From: Chitinophaga deserti
GTDB lineage: Bacteria > Bacteroidota > Bacteroidia > Chitinophagales > Chitinophagaceae
DNA: 64,000 nt
Assembly (NCBI RefSeq): GCF_003149455.1
Contig: NZ_QFFK01000001.1
Coordinates: 1 to 64,000, forward strand
Reading direction: 5' to 3'
Positions 25,069 through 33,783 of this stretch are shown piece after piece. Numbering within the stretch: the stretch's first letter is position 1; every line of letters starts with the position of its first letter. The notes beneath the pieces are model-generated. The model saw only the letters and a list, made by a program, of their open reading frames with translations, ran no database searches and had not been told where the DNA came from. A program made the position numbers and the translations under genes.

Positions 25069-26524
25069 TCCTGACTCCGGCGCTGGCTTTAGGGCAACTG
25101 AAAACCGCGCCGGAATGGATGGACCATATGGTGCTGCAGCGTGGAAAGCCCCTCACACTCGAAGGGAAAGCCACGCCGGGGCAAACCGTGCATATTACCT
25201 TCAGCGGCCAAAAGCTTGCTGCCCGTGCCGGGGGAGACAGTAGCTGGCGTGTACAGCTACGCCCGATGAAAGCGAATGCCGTGCCCGGTGATATGTTCAT
25301 CACTTCCGGCAAAGAGCGTATAAAGCTCCGCGACCTGCTGGTGGGCGATGTGTGGCTATGCCTCGGGCAATCTAACATGGAGTTTCCTATGAATGGGGAG
25401 GCGCATTACAAATCGTTACAACCATTTGTTGCCCGGCCGCTGATACGCCAGTATAATCCCCGGTACATCGGGAAAGGGATTTACGGTACGGCGTTCCCCG
25501 ACAGTCTTGCCCGCCTCATTGATGGCGGCACCTTTTACACAGGATATTGGGAACAGTGCGATAGTACCTCCATCCGCAGCATGAGTGCTGTGGCATTTTA
25601 CTTTGCGGAGCGGGTAACGAAGCAGACGAGCGTTCCCATCGGGCTGGTACACCTGGCCATTGGTGGCGCACCACTGGAAACATTTATTCCGAAAGAAGCA
25701 CTGGCGGCAGACTCCGTATTTGTGCAAAAAGTACGTGGCAACTGGCTGGAGAATAAGCACCTGCCCGACTGGGCCCGGGAAAGAGGGAGGCAGAACCGCG
25801 GAGCAGATTCCAGTGTTGAAGGGCCAGCTCATGGATATAAACCGGGTTTTGCATTCGATAAAGGATTGCGGCGACTAACTGAAAATCCTATTGCCGGCTT
25901 CCTCTTCTATCAGGGGGAAACCAATGCACAGGAAATGGCACGCGTGGAGGAATACGGCCGGCTATTTAGGGTAATACTGGAAGCCTATCGCCACTACTGG
26001 CCGAACGCCCCTGTTATTTTGTACAGCTCTCTTCCATCGACAGCATTAAATACCGTTCTCACTTATGGCCTGCTTTCCGCGACGGGCAGCGGCGTATGCT
26101 GCAGGAAGTTCCGCATACCGGCATGGCTGTGTCCAGCGATGTGGGGGCTATGCATGACGTACACCCCACTGATAAGAAGATGGTAGGTGAACGCCTTGCC
26201 GCATGGGCACTATATGACTTTTACGGGTATGCGGTTGTACCATCCGGACCACTTGCGCAAAAAGCAGCGTATGCAGCCGGGAAAGTCATTATTCATTTTA
26301 ATTGGGCGGAGGGGCTGCGGCCTGCCGGAAGCGCAATGCTGAAAGGGTTTTCCCTCGACGGCATACATCCCGCAGCCGCCACTATTCATGGGAATACTGT
26401 GGAAATTGCGGCTCCTGAAAGGCCTGCTTTCGTATATTACGGATGGCAGCCCTATACGGACGCAAATCTTCAGAATGCCGCCGGATTACCGGCATCCACA
26501 TTCCGCCTCCGTATTGAACCTTAA
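25044..26524 (+). pseudogene. Sialate O-acetylesterase, frameshifted
   Basis: Start ATG 25044 gives a signal peptide (MVRGIALLILTPALALG) and an SGNH esterase: catalytic region LCLGQSNMEFPM, FYQGETNAQ and downstream DVHPTDKK. The first frame runs to a stop at 26186, but from about 26030 its translation no longer fits the family. The fitting sequence (SSIDSIKYRS ... FRDGQRRM ... GMAVSSDVG) continues in another frame to 26524. One missing base in the CT-rich run near 26024-26034 would restore a single 490-residue protein. The enzyme would remove O-acetyl groups that block sialidase or lyase. The gene is either a recent pseudogene or carries a sequencing error. The catalytic DxxH lies after the break. 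Confidence 0.85.
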
Positions 26525-26534
26525 AAATTGTAAC

Positions 26535-27698
26535 ATGATCCATAAATATTTCTTTAGCCTGTTCCTTTTGCTGTCTGGTGCAGGTGTGCAGGCACAGCAA
26601 TCTTTTACGCCCGTGTTTGTCAGCGGGCAGGATGGCCATAAAAGTTATCGCATTCCCGCCATTGTATCTGCCGGCGGTAAACTGCTCGCATTCTGTGAAG
26701 GCCGGGTAGACCATGCCGGGGATTTCGGGGATATCAATATCGTACTGAAAGAAAGCGCCGATGGCGGTAAAACCTGGAGTGCATTACGCACCGTGGTGGA
26801 TTACAATAATCTGCAGGCAGGTAACCCTGCGCCTGTAGTAGATATGACTGATCCGGCATATCCCAGCGGCAGGATCTTCCTCTTTTACAATACCGGCGAC
26901 AATCATGAAAGTGAAGTAAGAAAAGGGAAAGGGCTGCGCGAAGTATGGTATAAGACTTCAACAGACGGCGGCCTCAGCTGGTCGGATGCCGTAAACATCA
27001 CCACGCAAACGCACCGGCCTAACCGTCCTGATCTCAATCCTGCATATAATTTCAAAGAAGACTGGCGCAGCTATGCCAATACACCCGGCCACGCCATGCA
27101 GTTTGCAGATGGTAAATTCAAGGGAAGAATATTCGTAGCTGCGAATCACTCTTCCGGTACGCCCGACAGGGAGTTTAAAGATTACCAGGCACACGGCTTT
27201 TATACCGATGATCACGGCAAAACCTTCCACCTCAGCGAAACCGTAAGTACGCCCGGTGGAAATGAAGCTATGGCTGCTCAGCTGAAAGGCGATAGAATGG
27301 TGATGAACATCCGCAATCAGCGGGGGGATGAAAGGTCGCGTATCATTGCAGAAAGCAGTGATGGCGGCGCCACATGGGACACTACCTTCTTCGACCGCCA
27401 GTTGCCAGACCCTGTATGCCAGGGCGCGGTATTAAGCGTGGGCAGCGCCAGGAAACGCATCCTGCTGTTCTGCAATAATGCCGATACCGTACAGCGCAAT
27501 AACCTCGTGCTGCGGGTAAGCCGCAACGATGGCAAATCGTATTACAAAAGCATCCCCATCGCTAACCGGCCCGATAACCCACGCAGGAACTCCCATACCG
27601 CCTATTCCGATCTGGTGGCAAATGGTAAAAAGAAAGTGGGTATCTTGTTCGAATACGACGATTACAAACAGATTGTATTTACCAACGTAGCATATTAA
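26535..27698 (+). CDS. nanH: Exo-alpha-sialidase (GH33)
   Basis: A 387-residue protein from ATG 26535, with a signal peptide (FFSLFLLLSGAGVQA). Sialidase hallmarks are YRIPAI (Arg39 of the arginine triad), Asp boxes SADGGKTWS, STDGGLSWS and SSDGGATWD, and a catalytic Glu candidate in GGNEAMAAQL. It would release terminal sialic acid outside the cytoplasm and feed the importer. It follows the esterase by 10 bases and precedes GH20 by three. Confidence 0.9.
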   Translation: MIHKYFFSLFLLLSGAGVQAQQSFTPVFVSGQDGHKSYRIPAIVSAGGKLLAFCEGRVDHAGDFGDINIVLKESADGGKTWSALRTVVDYNNLQAGNPAPVVDMTDPAYPSGRIFLFYNTGDNHESEVRKGKGLREVWYKTSTDGGLSWSDAVNITTQTHRPNRPDLNPAYNFKEDWRSYANTPGHAMQFADGKFKGRIFVAANHSSGTPDREFKDYQAHGFYTDDHGKTFHLSETVSTPGGNEAMAAQLKGDRMVMNIRNQRGDERSRIIAESSDGGATWDTTFFDRQLPDPVCQGAVLSVGSARKRILLFCNNADTVQRNNLVLRVSRNDGKSYYKSIPIANRPDNPRRNSHTAYSDLVANGKKKVGILFEYDDYKQIVFTNVAY

Positions 27699-27701
27699 TT
27701 C

Positions 27702-29684
27702 ATGACATTCCGACTTCCACGCCTACTCTTCGGAGGCCTCCTGGCCTTCTGTTTGCATGCTGCACAAGCGGCATCGCCCGTAGCCAATTCCCCTGTAGTT
27801 CTAACTGAAAATGCCCGTCCTTCGTTATTACCGCTCCCTGCAGAACTGACGTGGCGCGATGCACGTTTTGAACTGGCAGCCTGCCGGTCAATAATATATT
27901 CCGATCCGGCGCTGAAAGCAGAAGCCCTACGGCTGCAGGCTATGCTGGCAGAGCAGGGTTTCCGCAATATTAAAATCGTGCGGAAAGCTCCGGCCGGTGA
28001 AAAAGTAATCCGTCTTGTAAAAGCGGAGATTACCGTACCGGTACATGCGGAAGAAGCGTATGCCATTGAAGCAGGCGCGCAGGAAGTGAAGGTTACGGCC
28101 GGCACAGCCCATGGTATTTTTAATGCCCTGCAAACCCTTCGCCAGCTGAGTGCTTCCGGTTATATTGAGGGCTGCTCCATCCGCGACTGGCCGGCATTCT
28201 CCTGGCGGTCGTACATGGTAGATGTGGGCCGTAATTACCAGCCTATGGCACTACTTAAAGAGCAGATCGATATCATGAGCCGTTACAAAATGAACGTGTT
28301 TCATTTCCATTTTACGGAAGACGTGGCCTGGAGGCTCCACTTCAAGCATTACCCTCAGCTCACCGAAGCCCGTCATATGATCCGGCAGAAAGGGAAGTTC
28401 TATTCAGAAAAAGACCTGCATGAACTGATCCGTTATTGCCGCGAGCGCCACATAGAACTGGTGCCGGAAATAGATATGCCCGGGCATAGCGCCGCCTTCC
28501 GCAGAGCCATGGGTGTGGATATGCAAAGCGATTCCGGCGCGGCCATCGTTAAACAGATCCTTAAAGACTTTTGTGCCGAATATGACCTGCCTTACCTGCA
28601 CATCGGAGCCGATGAAGTGAAGATCACCAACAAAGCGTTCCTCCCGGAAATGACTGCCCTCCTCGAAAACATGGGTAAGAAAGTAATAGGCTGGATGCCG
28701 GGTGGCAACTTCCCGGAAAGCGTATTGCGGCAGTTATGGTCTGAAGGGGATATTGAAGAGGGGAAAGAAAATATCCGCTACATCGATTCCCGCCAGCTCT
28801 ACATCAACCACATGGACCCGCTGGAAAGCGTTATAAGCATTTACCAGCGCCAGCTCTGCAATACGCCTGTGGGCAATGCCTCCGCACTCGGCGGAACGCT
28901 TTGCCTCTGGCACGACCGGAATGTTACCCATGAAGAAGACGTAATGATCATGAACCCGGCCTATCCGTCGCTCCTCACATTCGCCGAGCGCACCTGGAAA
29001 GGTGGTGGCACACCGGGCATTAAAGTTCATATAGGTCCGGAGATAGCCGCAGCATTCGCTGAGTTCGAGAAGCGGCTGACAGATCATAAGGTGCGGTACT
29101 TCAAAGGCCTGCCGTTTACCTACTATCCGCAAAGCGGGCAGCAGTGGCAGCTGTACGGTCCGTTTGCGAACAGTGGTAACCCTGCACAGGAGTTCGATAC
29201 CGCGGCCGCTAAACCATCCCAGACTGCCGTTGGCGGCACTATTATCCTGCGTCACTGGTGGGCACCTAATCCGCAGGGACTGCTGTCAAACCCGGCAGAG
29301 AACACCACCTGGTATGCCTCCACCCGAATCTGGAGCGACCGGGATGGAGAAACCGATTGCTGGATAGGCTTCCATGATTTCTCACGTTCCCACGCTTCCC
29401 TGCCTCCCGTTGCCGGTGCATGGGACAGCCGCCAGAGCAGCATCCGGGTGAATGGTAACATCATCCCCCCTCCGGTATGGGAAAACGCCAGCAAAACCAT
29501 TACCCTCGAAACACCTTATACTAACGAAGGTTATGCTTACCGTGCTCCTGCGAAAGTGATGCTGAAGAAAGGCTGGAACATCGTGGAAATCAAAGCTCCC
29601 GTAACCACCTTTAAAGGCCGCGACTGGCAAAACCCGGTAAAGTGGATGTTTACCTTCCTCCCCTGCCGCGATAACATGCCCTGA
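27702..29684 (+). CDS. GH20 beta-N-acetylhexosaminidase
   Basis: A 660-residue secreted protein: signal peptide (ending near QAASP), an N-terminal GH20b domain (about 40-150), and a GH20 TIM barrel with FHFHFTED, PEIDMPGHS and the catalytic pair D304-E305 in HIGADEV. The C-terminal 170 residues are beta-rich and unassigned. It trims terminal GlcNAc/GalNAc exposed after sialic acid removal, with neighbouring-group catalysis by the substrate acetamido group. It is the last gene of the sialic acid operon, followed by a terminator. Confidence 0.88.
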   Translation: MTFRLPRLLFGGLLAFCLHAAQAASPVANSPVVLTENARPSLLPLPAELTWRDARFELAACRSIIYSDPALKAEALRLQAMLAEQGFRNIKIVRKAPAGEKVIRLVKAEITVPVHAEEAYAIEAGAQEVKVTAGTAHGIFNALQTLRQLSASGYIEGCSIRDWPAFSWRSYMVDVGRNYQPMALLKEQIDIMSRYKMNVFHFHFTEDVAWRLHFKHYPQLTEARHMIRQKGKFYSEKDLHELIRYCRERHIELVPEIDMPGHSAAFRRAMGVDMQSDSGAAIVKQILKDFCAEYDLPYLHIGADEVKITNKAFLPEMTALLENMGKKVIGWMPGGNFPESVLRQLWSEGDIEEGKENIRYIDSRQLYINHMDPLESVISIYQRQLCNTPVGNASALGGTLCLWHDRNVTHEEDVMIMNPAYPSLLTFAERTWKGGGTPGIKVHIGPEIAAAFAEFEKRLTDHKVRYFKGLPFTYYPQSGQQWQLYGPFANSGNPAQEFDTAAAKPSQTAVGGTIILRHWWAPNPQGLLSNPAENTTWYASTRIWSDRDGETDCWIGFHDFSRSHASLPPVAGAWDSRQSSIRVNGNIIPPPVWENASKTITLETPYTNEGYAYRAPAKVMLKKGWNIVEIKAPVTTFKGRDWQNPVKWMFTFLPCRDNMP

Positions 29685-29706
29685 TCAGCAATTATGATAA
29701 ATTGGC

Positions 29707-29738
29707 AACGCCTCCGGAAACGGGGGCGTTCTGCTTTT
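29707..29738 (+). terminator. Terminator after the sialic acid operon
   Basis: The stem AACGCC-t-CC / GG-g-GGCGTT surrounds a GGAAAC loop and is followed by CTGCTTTT. It lies 22 bases after the GH20 stop. Confidence 0.65.
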
Positions 29739-29784
29739 ACAGAAGCCCCTTTTCGCCCCCTGAAAAAATCATTATCATTGTATC

Positions 29785-30921
29785 ATGTTCAATCGTTCAG
29801 CCATTCTGGCCCTGCTCCTCCTCCCCGGAGCGCTGGCCGCACAGGAGCGCAAGCGCGCACGGGAATACGGTATCCGCATTGGCGTGATGCAACCCGGTGT
29901 GCTGAACAGTATCACGGATGTACAGGGCGTGAAGGTGGGGCATACCACCCTCATCAAAGGCGACTCTGTACGCACTGGTGTAACTGCTATTATCCCAGCC
30001 GATGGCAACCTCTTCCAGCAAAAAGTTCCTGCCGCCATCTTTGTCGGCAACGGCTTCGGAAAGCTGGCGGGTAGTACCCAGGTAAACGAGCTGGGTAATA
30101 TCGAAACACCCATCGTCCTCACCAATACCCTCAGTGTGCCGGTGGCCATGCAGGCCGTAACCGGACTGGCACTGGCAGAAAAGGGCAATGAGAAAGTACA
30201 GTCCGTAAATGCAGTGGTAGGTGAAACGAATGATGGTTATCTCAACGATATCCGTGGCCGGCATGTAACGACAGAAGACGTAACTGCTGCCATTCAGAAG
30301 GCCGCTACTGGTAAAGTGGAAGAAGGCAATGTGGGTGCGGGTACCGGTACTGTATGCTTTGGTTTCAAAGGCGGCATAGGCACTGCATCGCGTAAACTGC
30401 CTGCCAGTTTGGGCGGGTATACCGTGGGCGTGATTGTACAATCCAATTTCGGAGGGGCACTGGAAGTGAACGGTGCGCCTGTTGGGAGGAAGTTGGGGAA
30501 ATTCAACTTCAGCAATCACTTACTGAATAATGTAGATGGTTCCTGTATGATAGTGGTGGCTACCGATGCGCCCATCGATCACCGGAACCTGATGCGCCTT
30601 GCCAGCAGGGCCATGCTGGGACTGGGAAAAACAGGCGGCATCGCATCCAACGGCAGCGGTGATTATGTGATCGCCTTCTCTACCGCGGCAGGATTGCGTG
30701 TTCCCTATAGCAGCGATCAGCCGGTGCAATCCGTATCCCTGCTGCAGAACGATAACATGTCGCCCCTGTTCATGGCTGCCATAGAAGCAACGGAAGAAGC
30801 CATTATCAATTCCCTTTTTATGGCCCGCTCATCCAAAGGGCAGCAGGGCAACACCGTGGAAGCCTTACCTTTAGACAAAGTAATCCCTATCCTTCAACAG
30901 TATAACCGTTTGCAACCATGA
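29785..30921 (+). CDS. P1/S58-family (DmpA-like) aminopeptidase
   Basis: A 378-residue protein with a signal peptide (ILALLLLPGALAAQ), so it is probably periplasmic. The DmpA fold is shown by ITDVQGVKVGHTTL (about 43-56), NVGAGTGTVCFGFKGGIGTAS and the self-cleavage/nucleophile site at the Ser of DGSCMIVVATDAP. The family are N-terminal nucleophile peptidases that process into two chains and remove N-terminal residues, often D-amino acids or beta-peptides. It overlaps the next gene by four bases (ATGA), suggesting joint expression. No tie to sialic acid is evident. Confidence 0.85.
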   Translation: MFNRSAILALLLLPGALAAQERKRAREYGIRIGVMQPGVLNSITDVQGVKVGHTTLIKGDSVRTGVTAIIPADGNLFQQKVPAAIFVGNGFGKLAGSTQVNELGNIETPIVLTNTLSVPVAMQAVTGLALAEKGNEKVQSVNAVVGETNDGYLNDIRGRHVTTEDVTAAIQKAATGKVEEGNVGAGTGTVCFGFKGGIGTASRKLPASLGGYTVGVIVQSNFGGALEVNGAPVGRKLGKFNFSNHLLNNVDGSCMIVVATDAPIDHRNLMRLASRAMLGLGKTGGIASNGSGDYVIAFSTAAGLRVPYSSDQPVQSVSLLQNDNMSPLFMAAIEATEEAIINSLFMARSSKGQQGNTVEALPLDKVIPILQQYNRLQP

Positions 30922-31736
30922 GCCATGCCATCATCAACGGAGCCATTGTTCCGGAAAGCGAAGCGAAAGTTCTTATCTCCGACCTCTCCATACAACGCGG
31001 GTATGGTATATTCGATTATTTCCGTGCAAGGGAATGGGAACCTGTTTTCCTCGAAGACCACCTCGACCGCTTCTACCACTCTGCTTCCGTAATGCGGCTC
31101 ACACCCGATGTAGACCGCAGCAGGCTGAAGCAATTGCTGAGAGAACTCATTGAAATAAACGGAGTGCCACATGCAGGCGTGCGCATCACGCTTACCGGAG
31201 GCTATTCTGAAAACGGATATACCCTTGCCACTCCCAATCTGCTCATTACACTGGCGCCGTATCATTACGACCCGGCCATTTTCGATAAAGGCATTCAGCT
31301 GGTAAAGCATGATTATCAGCGCCAACTGCCTGAAGTTAAAACCATCGATTACCTGCAGGCAATTTATCTGCAGCCTTACATCCGCGAGCATCATGCCGAT
31401 GATGTGCTGTATCACCAGAACGGATCCGTACGAGAATGCCCCCGGGCTAACTTCTGGGCAGTAACTGAAAACGGCGACCTCATCACCCCGGCCGACCGTA
31501 TCCTGAAAGGGGTTACCCGCAAAAAGATCCTGACCATGCGCGACCTCCGGCCACAGGAAGCACAGCTTCCCCTTTCCTCCCTCGTTACCGCACGCGAAGC
31601 GTTCATTACCAGCACCACCAAGATCGTTACACCGGTACTGAATATCGACGGCCGCCCGGTAGGCAATGGTAAGCCCGGCCCCATAGCTGCAGAAATCTAC
31701 CGCCGCCTGCTGGGCATGCGCGGAGGTCACGAATAA
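30918..31736 (+). CDS. Class IV PLP aminotransferase
   Basis: A 272-residue cytoplasmic fold-type IV enzyme. The opening IINGAIVPESEAKVLISDLS and RGYGIFDYFR are typical. The PLP-binding lysine is in EVKTIDYLQ, and phosphate-binding segments are GSVRECPRANFW and KGVTRKKIL. The family covers D-amino acid and branched-chain transaminases and aminodeoxychorismate lyase. Coupling to the DmpA peptidase suggests peptide or D-amino-acid metabolism, which is inference. Confidence 0.85.
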   Translation: MSHAIINGAIVPESEAKVLISDLSIQRGYGIFDYFRAREWEPVFLEDHLDRFYHSASVMRLTPDVDRSRLKQLLRELIEINGVPHAGVRITLTGGYSENGYTLATPNLLITLAPYHYDPAIFDKGIQLVKHDYQRQLPEVKTIDYLQAIYLQPYIREHHADDVLYHQNGSVRECPRANFWAVTENGDLITPADRILKGVTRKKILTMRDLRPQEAQLPLSSLVTAREAFITSTTKIVTPVLNIDGRPVGNGKPGPIAAEIYRRLLGMRGGHE

Positions 31737-31789
31737 TTACCGGTTTCCAAATAATTATTACCTTACCGCAGTATCAGACAAGTAATTCC

Positions 31790-32407
31790 ATGTTGAGCGG
31801 ACGTACCGACAGTGAACACCTGACGCCCGGAGATGAGCGCACCCTCCTGCAGCTGGCCATAGCCGGCGACATGGATGCGTTTACCCGTTTGTACGTGCAT
31901 TACTATCCCCGCCTGTACCGCTTCATCTTCTTCATTAACCGCCAGCACGAAGACACGGAAGAAATCGTGCAGGATGTATTCCTCAAAGTCTGGGCATGCC
32001 GTGATACTCTTACCGGAGTTAGGTCCCTCGAGGATTACCTGTTCCGCATGGCCAAGAACCGGATGGTGGACCTGCTCCGTAAAAACCAATCCGGCCGCAA
32101 GGCCATCCACCATCTGCAGCAAAAGGATGTTTTGCTGGATAACCCTACCGAGGCTGCCGTGGCCTACCGGGAGTACCACCGTATGGCCCGTGAGGCTATT
32201 ACCCACCTGCCTGAGCGCAGGAAGGCTGTTTTCCTCCTGAGTACAGAAGAAGGCTTATCGCTCGATGAGATTGCCGCCCGGCTGCGCATATCCCGGTCGG
32301 CCGTAAAAAAGCACCTGAGTACGGCTACGGCACAGGTGAAAGACTACCTGCGGCTGCATGCGGAGTGGACGGCAGGCATGCTGGCCCTCATTTTTCTTTC
32401 CCGTTAA
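31790..32407 (+). CDS. ECF sigma factor (FecI-like)
   Basis: A 205-residue protein. Region 2 (LYVHYYPRLYRFIFFI ... EEIVQDVFLKVW) and region 4 (LPERRKAVFLLSTEEGLSLDEIAARL) are clear. The Bacteroidota clade carries a hydrophobic C-terminal tail, seen here as AGMLALIFL. It is followed 53 bases later by a FecR anti-sigma factor and then a SusC with an STN domain, the standard cell-surface signalling chain that turns on the adjacent transporter when ligand is bound. Confidence 0.92.
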   Translation: MLSGRTDSEHLTPGDERTLLQLAIAGDMDAFTRLYVHYYPRLYRFIFFINRQHEDTEEIVQDVFLKVWACRDTLTGVRSLEDYLFRMAKNRMVDLLRKNQSGRKAIHHLQQKDVLLDNPTEAAVAYREYHRMAREAITHLPERRKAVFLLSTEEGLSLDEIAARLRISRSAVKKHLSTATAQVKDYLRLHAEWTAGMLALIFLSR

Positions 32408-32460
32408 AAAATATTTTCCGGAGGGGGTGTCCTTTTTTCTTTGTCGCCCGTCTTTAGCGC

Positions 32461-33615
32461 ATGACAAGGGATAAAATCATTTCCTGCCTGGAGAAATACG
32501 CCTCCGGCACGCTTACGCCGGAGGAAGAGCAGGCATTCCACGCCTGGCTGGATACTGCTTCGCCTGATGAGTTCCATGCCATGCTGGACGAAGCCGGTGT
32601 ATCCGATGCACTGAAAGCCTATCCGGTACCCACTGCCGCATCCGTAGCCGGTCTGCGGCAAAGGCTGGAATATGAGGAACAGCTACCTGCCCCCCATATA
32701 TACCCCATCTGGCGGAAGATAGCTGCCGCAGCAGCGGTACTGCTGCTGGTAGCTGGCAGCTGGTTCATCTACCGCCAAACTCAGCAACAAGACAAACCAG
32801 CCATTACGCAGGCGCCAAAGCCCGTACCCGGTGGTAATAAAGCCACGCTCACCCTCGGCGACGGCTCCGTCATTAACCTTGACGATGCCAATGCCGGCGA
32901 TCTTTCCCAACAGGGCAACACCAGAATCGTGAAGCTCGATGGCGGGCGTATACAGTACCATTCCGAAGAAGATGGCGGTGCGCCGGTATACAACACCATT
33001 GCAACCCCCAACGGCGGCCAGTACCAGGTACAGTTGCCGGATGGCACGGTGGTATGGATGAACGCCGCTTCATCTCTCCGGTTTCCTTCCGCCTTTACGG
33101 GTAACGAGCGGCTGGTGGAGCTGACAGGTGAAGGATATTTTGAAGTGGCTGCTGATGCGGCAAAACCCTTTCGTGTAAAGGTCAGTGATGCGGTGGTGGA
33201 AGTACTGGGAACCAAGTTCAATGTGAACGCTTATGCCGAAGAGCCGCAGGCCCGAACTGCCCTGCTGGAAGGTGCGGTGCGCGTAACCCGGAAAGGGAAT
33301 GCAGTGCAATTGCGCCCGGGGCAGGAAGCACGGTTTATTGCCGGGGGCATGCTGGAAGTAAAAGCTGCCGACATGGAGCAGGCGCTGGCATGGAAGAACG
33401 GGTATTTCCAGTTTGAAGGTACTACCCTTCCCGTGCTGCTGCGGCAGATAGGGCGCTGGTACGATGTGGAAGTAGAATGGAAAGGAGATATCTCCGACCG
33501 TGAATTTGCAGGGCGGATAGCCCGGAATGTAAGCCTCCAGGCGATGGTAGACGCCCTCCGCAGCAGTGGCGTTAATTGCCGTATACAGGGAAGAAAGCTC
33601 GAAGTATTACCATAA
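32461..33615 (+). CDS. FecR-family anti-sigma factor
   Basis: A 384-residue single-pass inner membrane protein. A cytoplasmic N-terminal part of about 80 residues precedes the membrane helix (AAAAAVLLLVAGSWFIY, about 84-100). The periplasmic FecR domain follows (about 180-275: DGTVVWMNAASSLRFP ... LTGEGYFEVA) and a C-terminal STN-like domain (FQFEGTTLPVLLRQIGRWYDV). It holds the ECF factor inactive until the STN domain of the neighbouring SusC contacts it. Confidence 0.92.
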   Translation: MTRDKIISCLEKYASGTLTPEEEQAFHAWLDTASPDEFHAMLDEAGVSDALKAYPVPTAASVAGLRQRLEYEEQLPAPHIYPIWRKIAAAAAVLLLVAGSWFIYRQTQQQDKPAITQAPKPVPGGNKATLTLGDGSVINLDDANAGDLSQQGNTRIVKLDGGRIQYHSEEDGGAPVYNTIATPNGGQYQVQLPDGTVVWMNAASSLRFPSAFTGNERLVELTGEGYFEVAADAAKPFRVKVSDAVVEVLGTKFNVNAYAEEPQARTALLEGAVRVTRKGNAVQLRPGQEARFIAGGMLEVKAADMEQALAWKNGYFQFEGTTLPVLLRQIGRWYDVEVEWKGDISDREFAGRIARNVSLQAMVDALRSSGVNCRIQGRKLEVLP

Positions 33616-33688
33616 CAGCAACGAAGTCAAACCAAAATCAGATAAAACATGAAAAGCTGACAATGTGAGACAGCCCTAAACGAAACCA

Positions 33689-33706
33689 GGAGTGCGTCAA
33701 CACTCC
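33689..33706 (+). other. Small hairpin between fecR and susC
   Basis: A perfect stem GGAGTG / CACTCC with a CGTCAA loop in the 168-base gap before the SusC start at 33784. There is no T run, so it looks like a leader stem or a regulatory site rather than a terminator. Confidence 0.3.
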
Positions 33707-33783
33707 CGGCGGATTTGTTCGGGTTCGTCAGAAAAGCGCGGTTAAACACTATTTACATTACCAAACCCAAACTGTACAAAAGT

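Noticed and set aside
30894..31730. 278-codon minus-strand frame
   Set aside because: Complete overlap with the class IV aminotransferase, which has clear family motifs.
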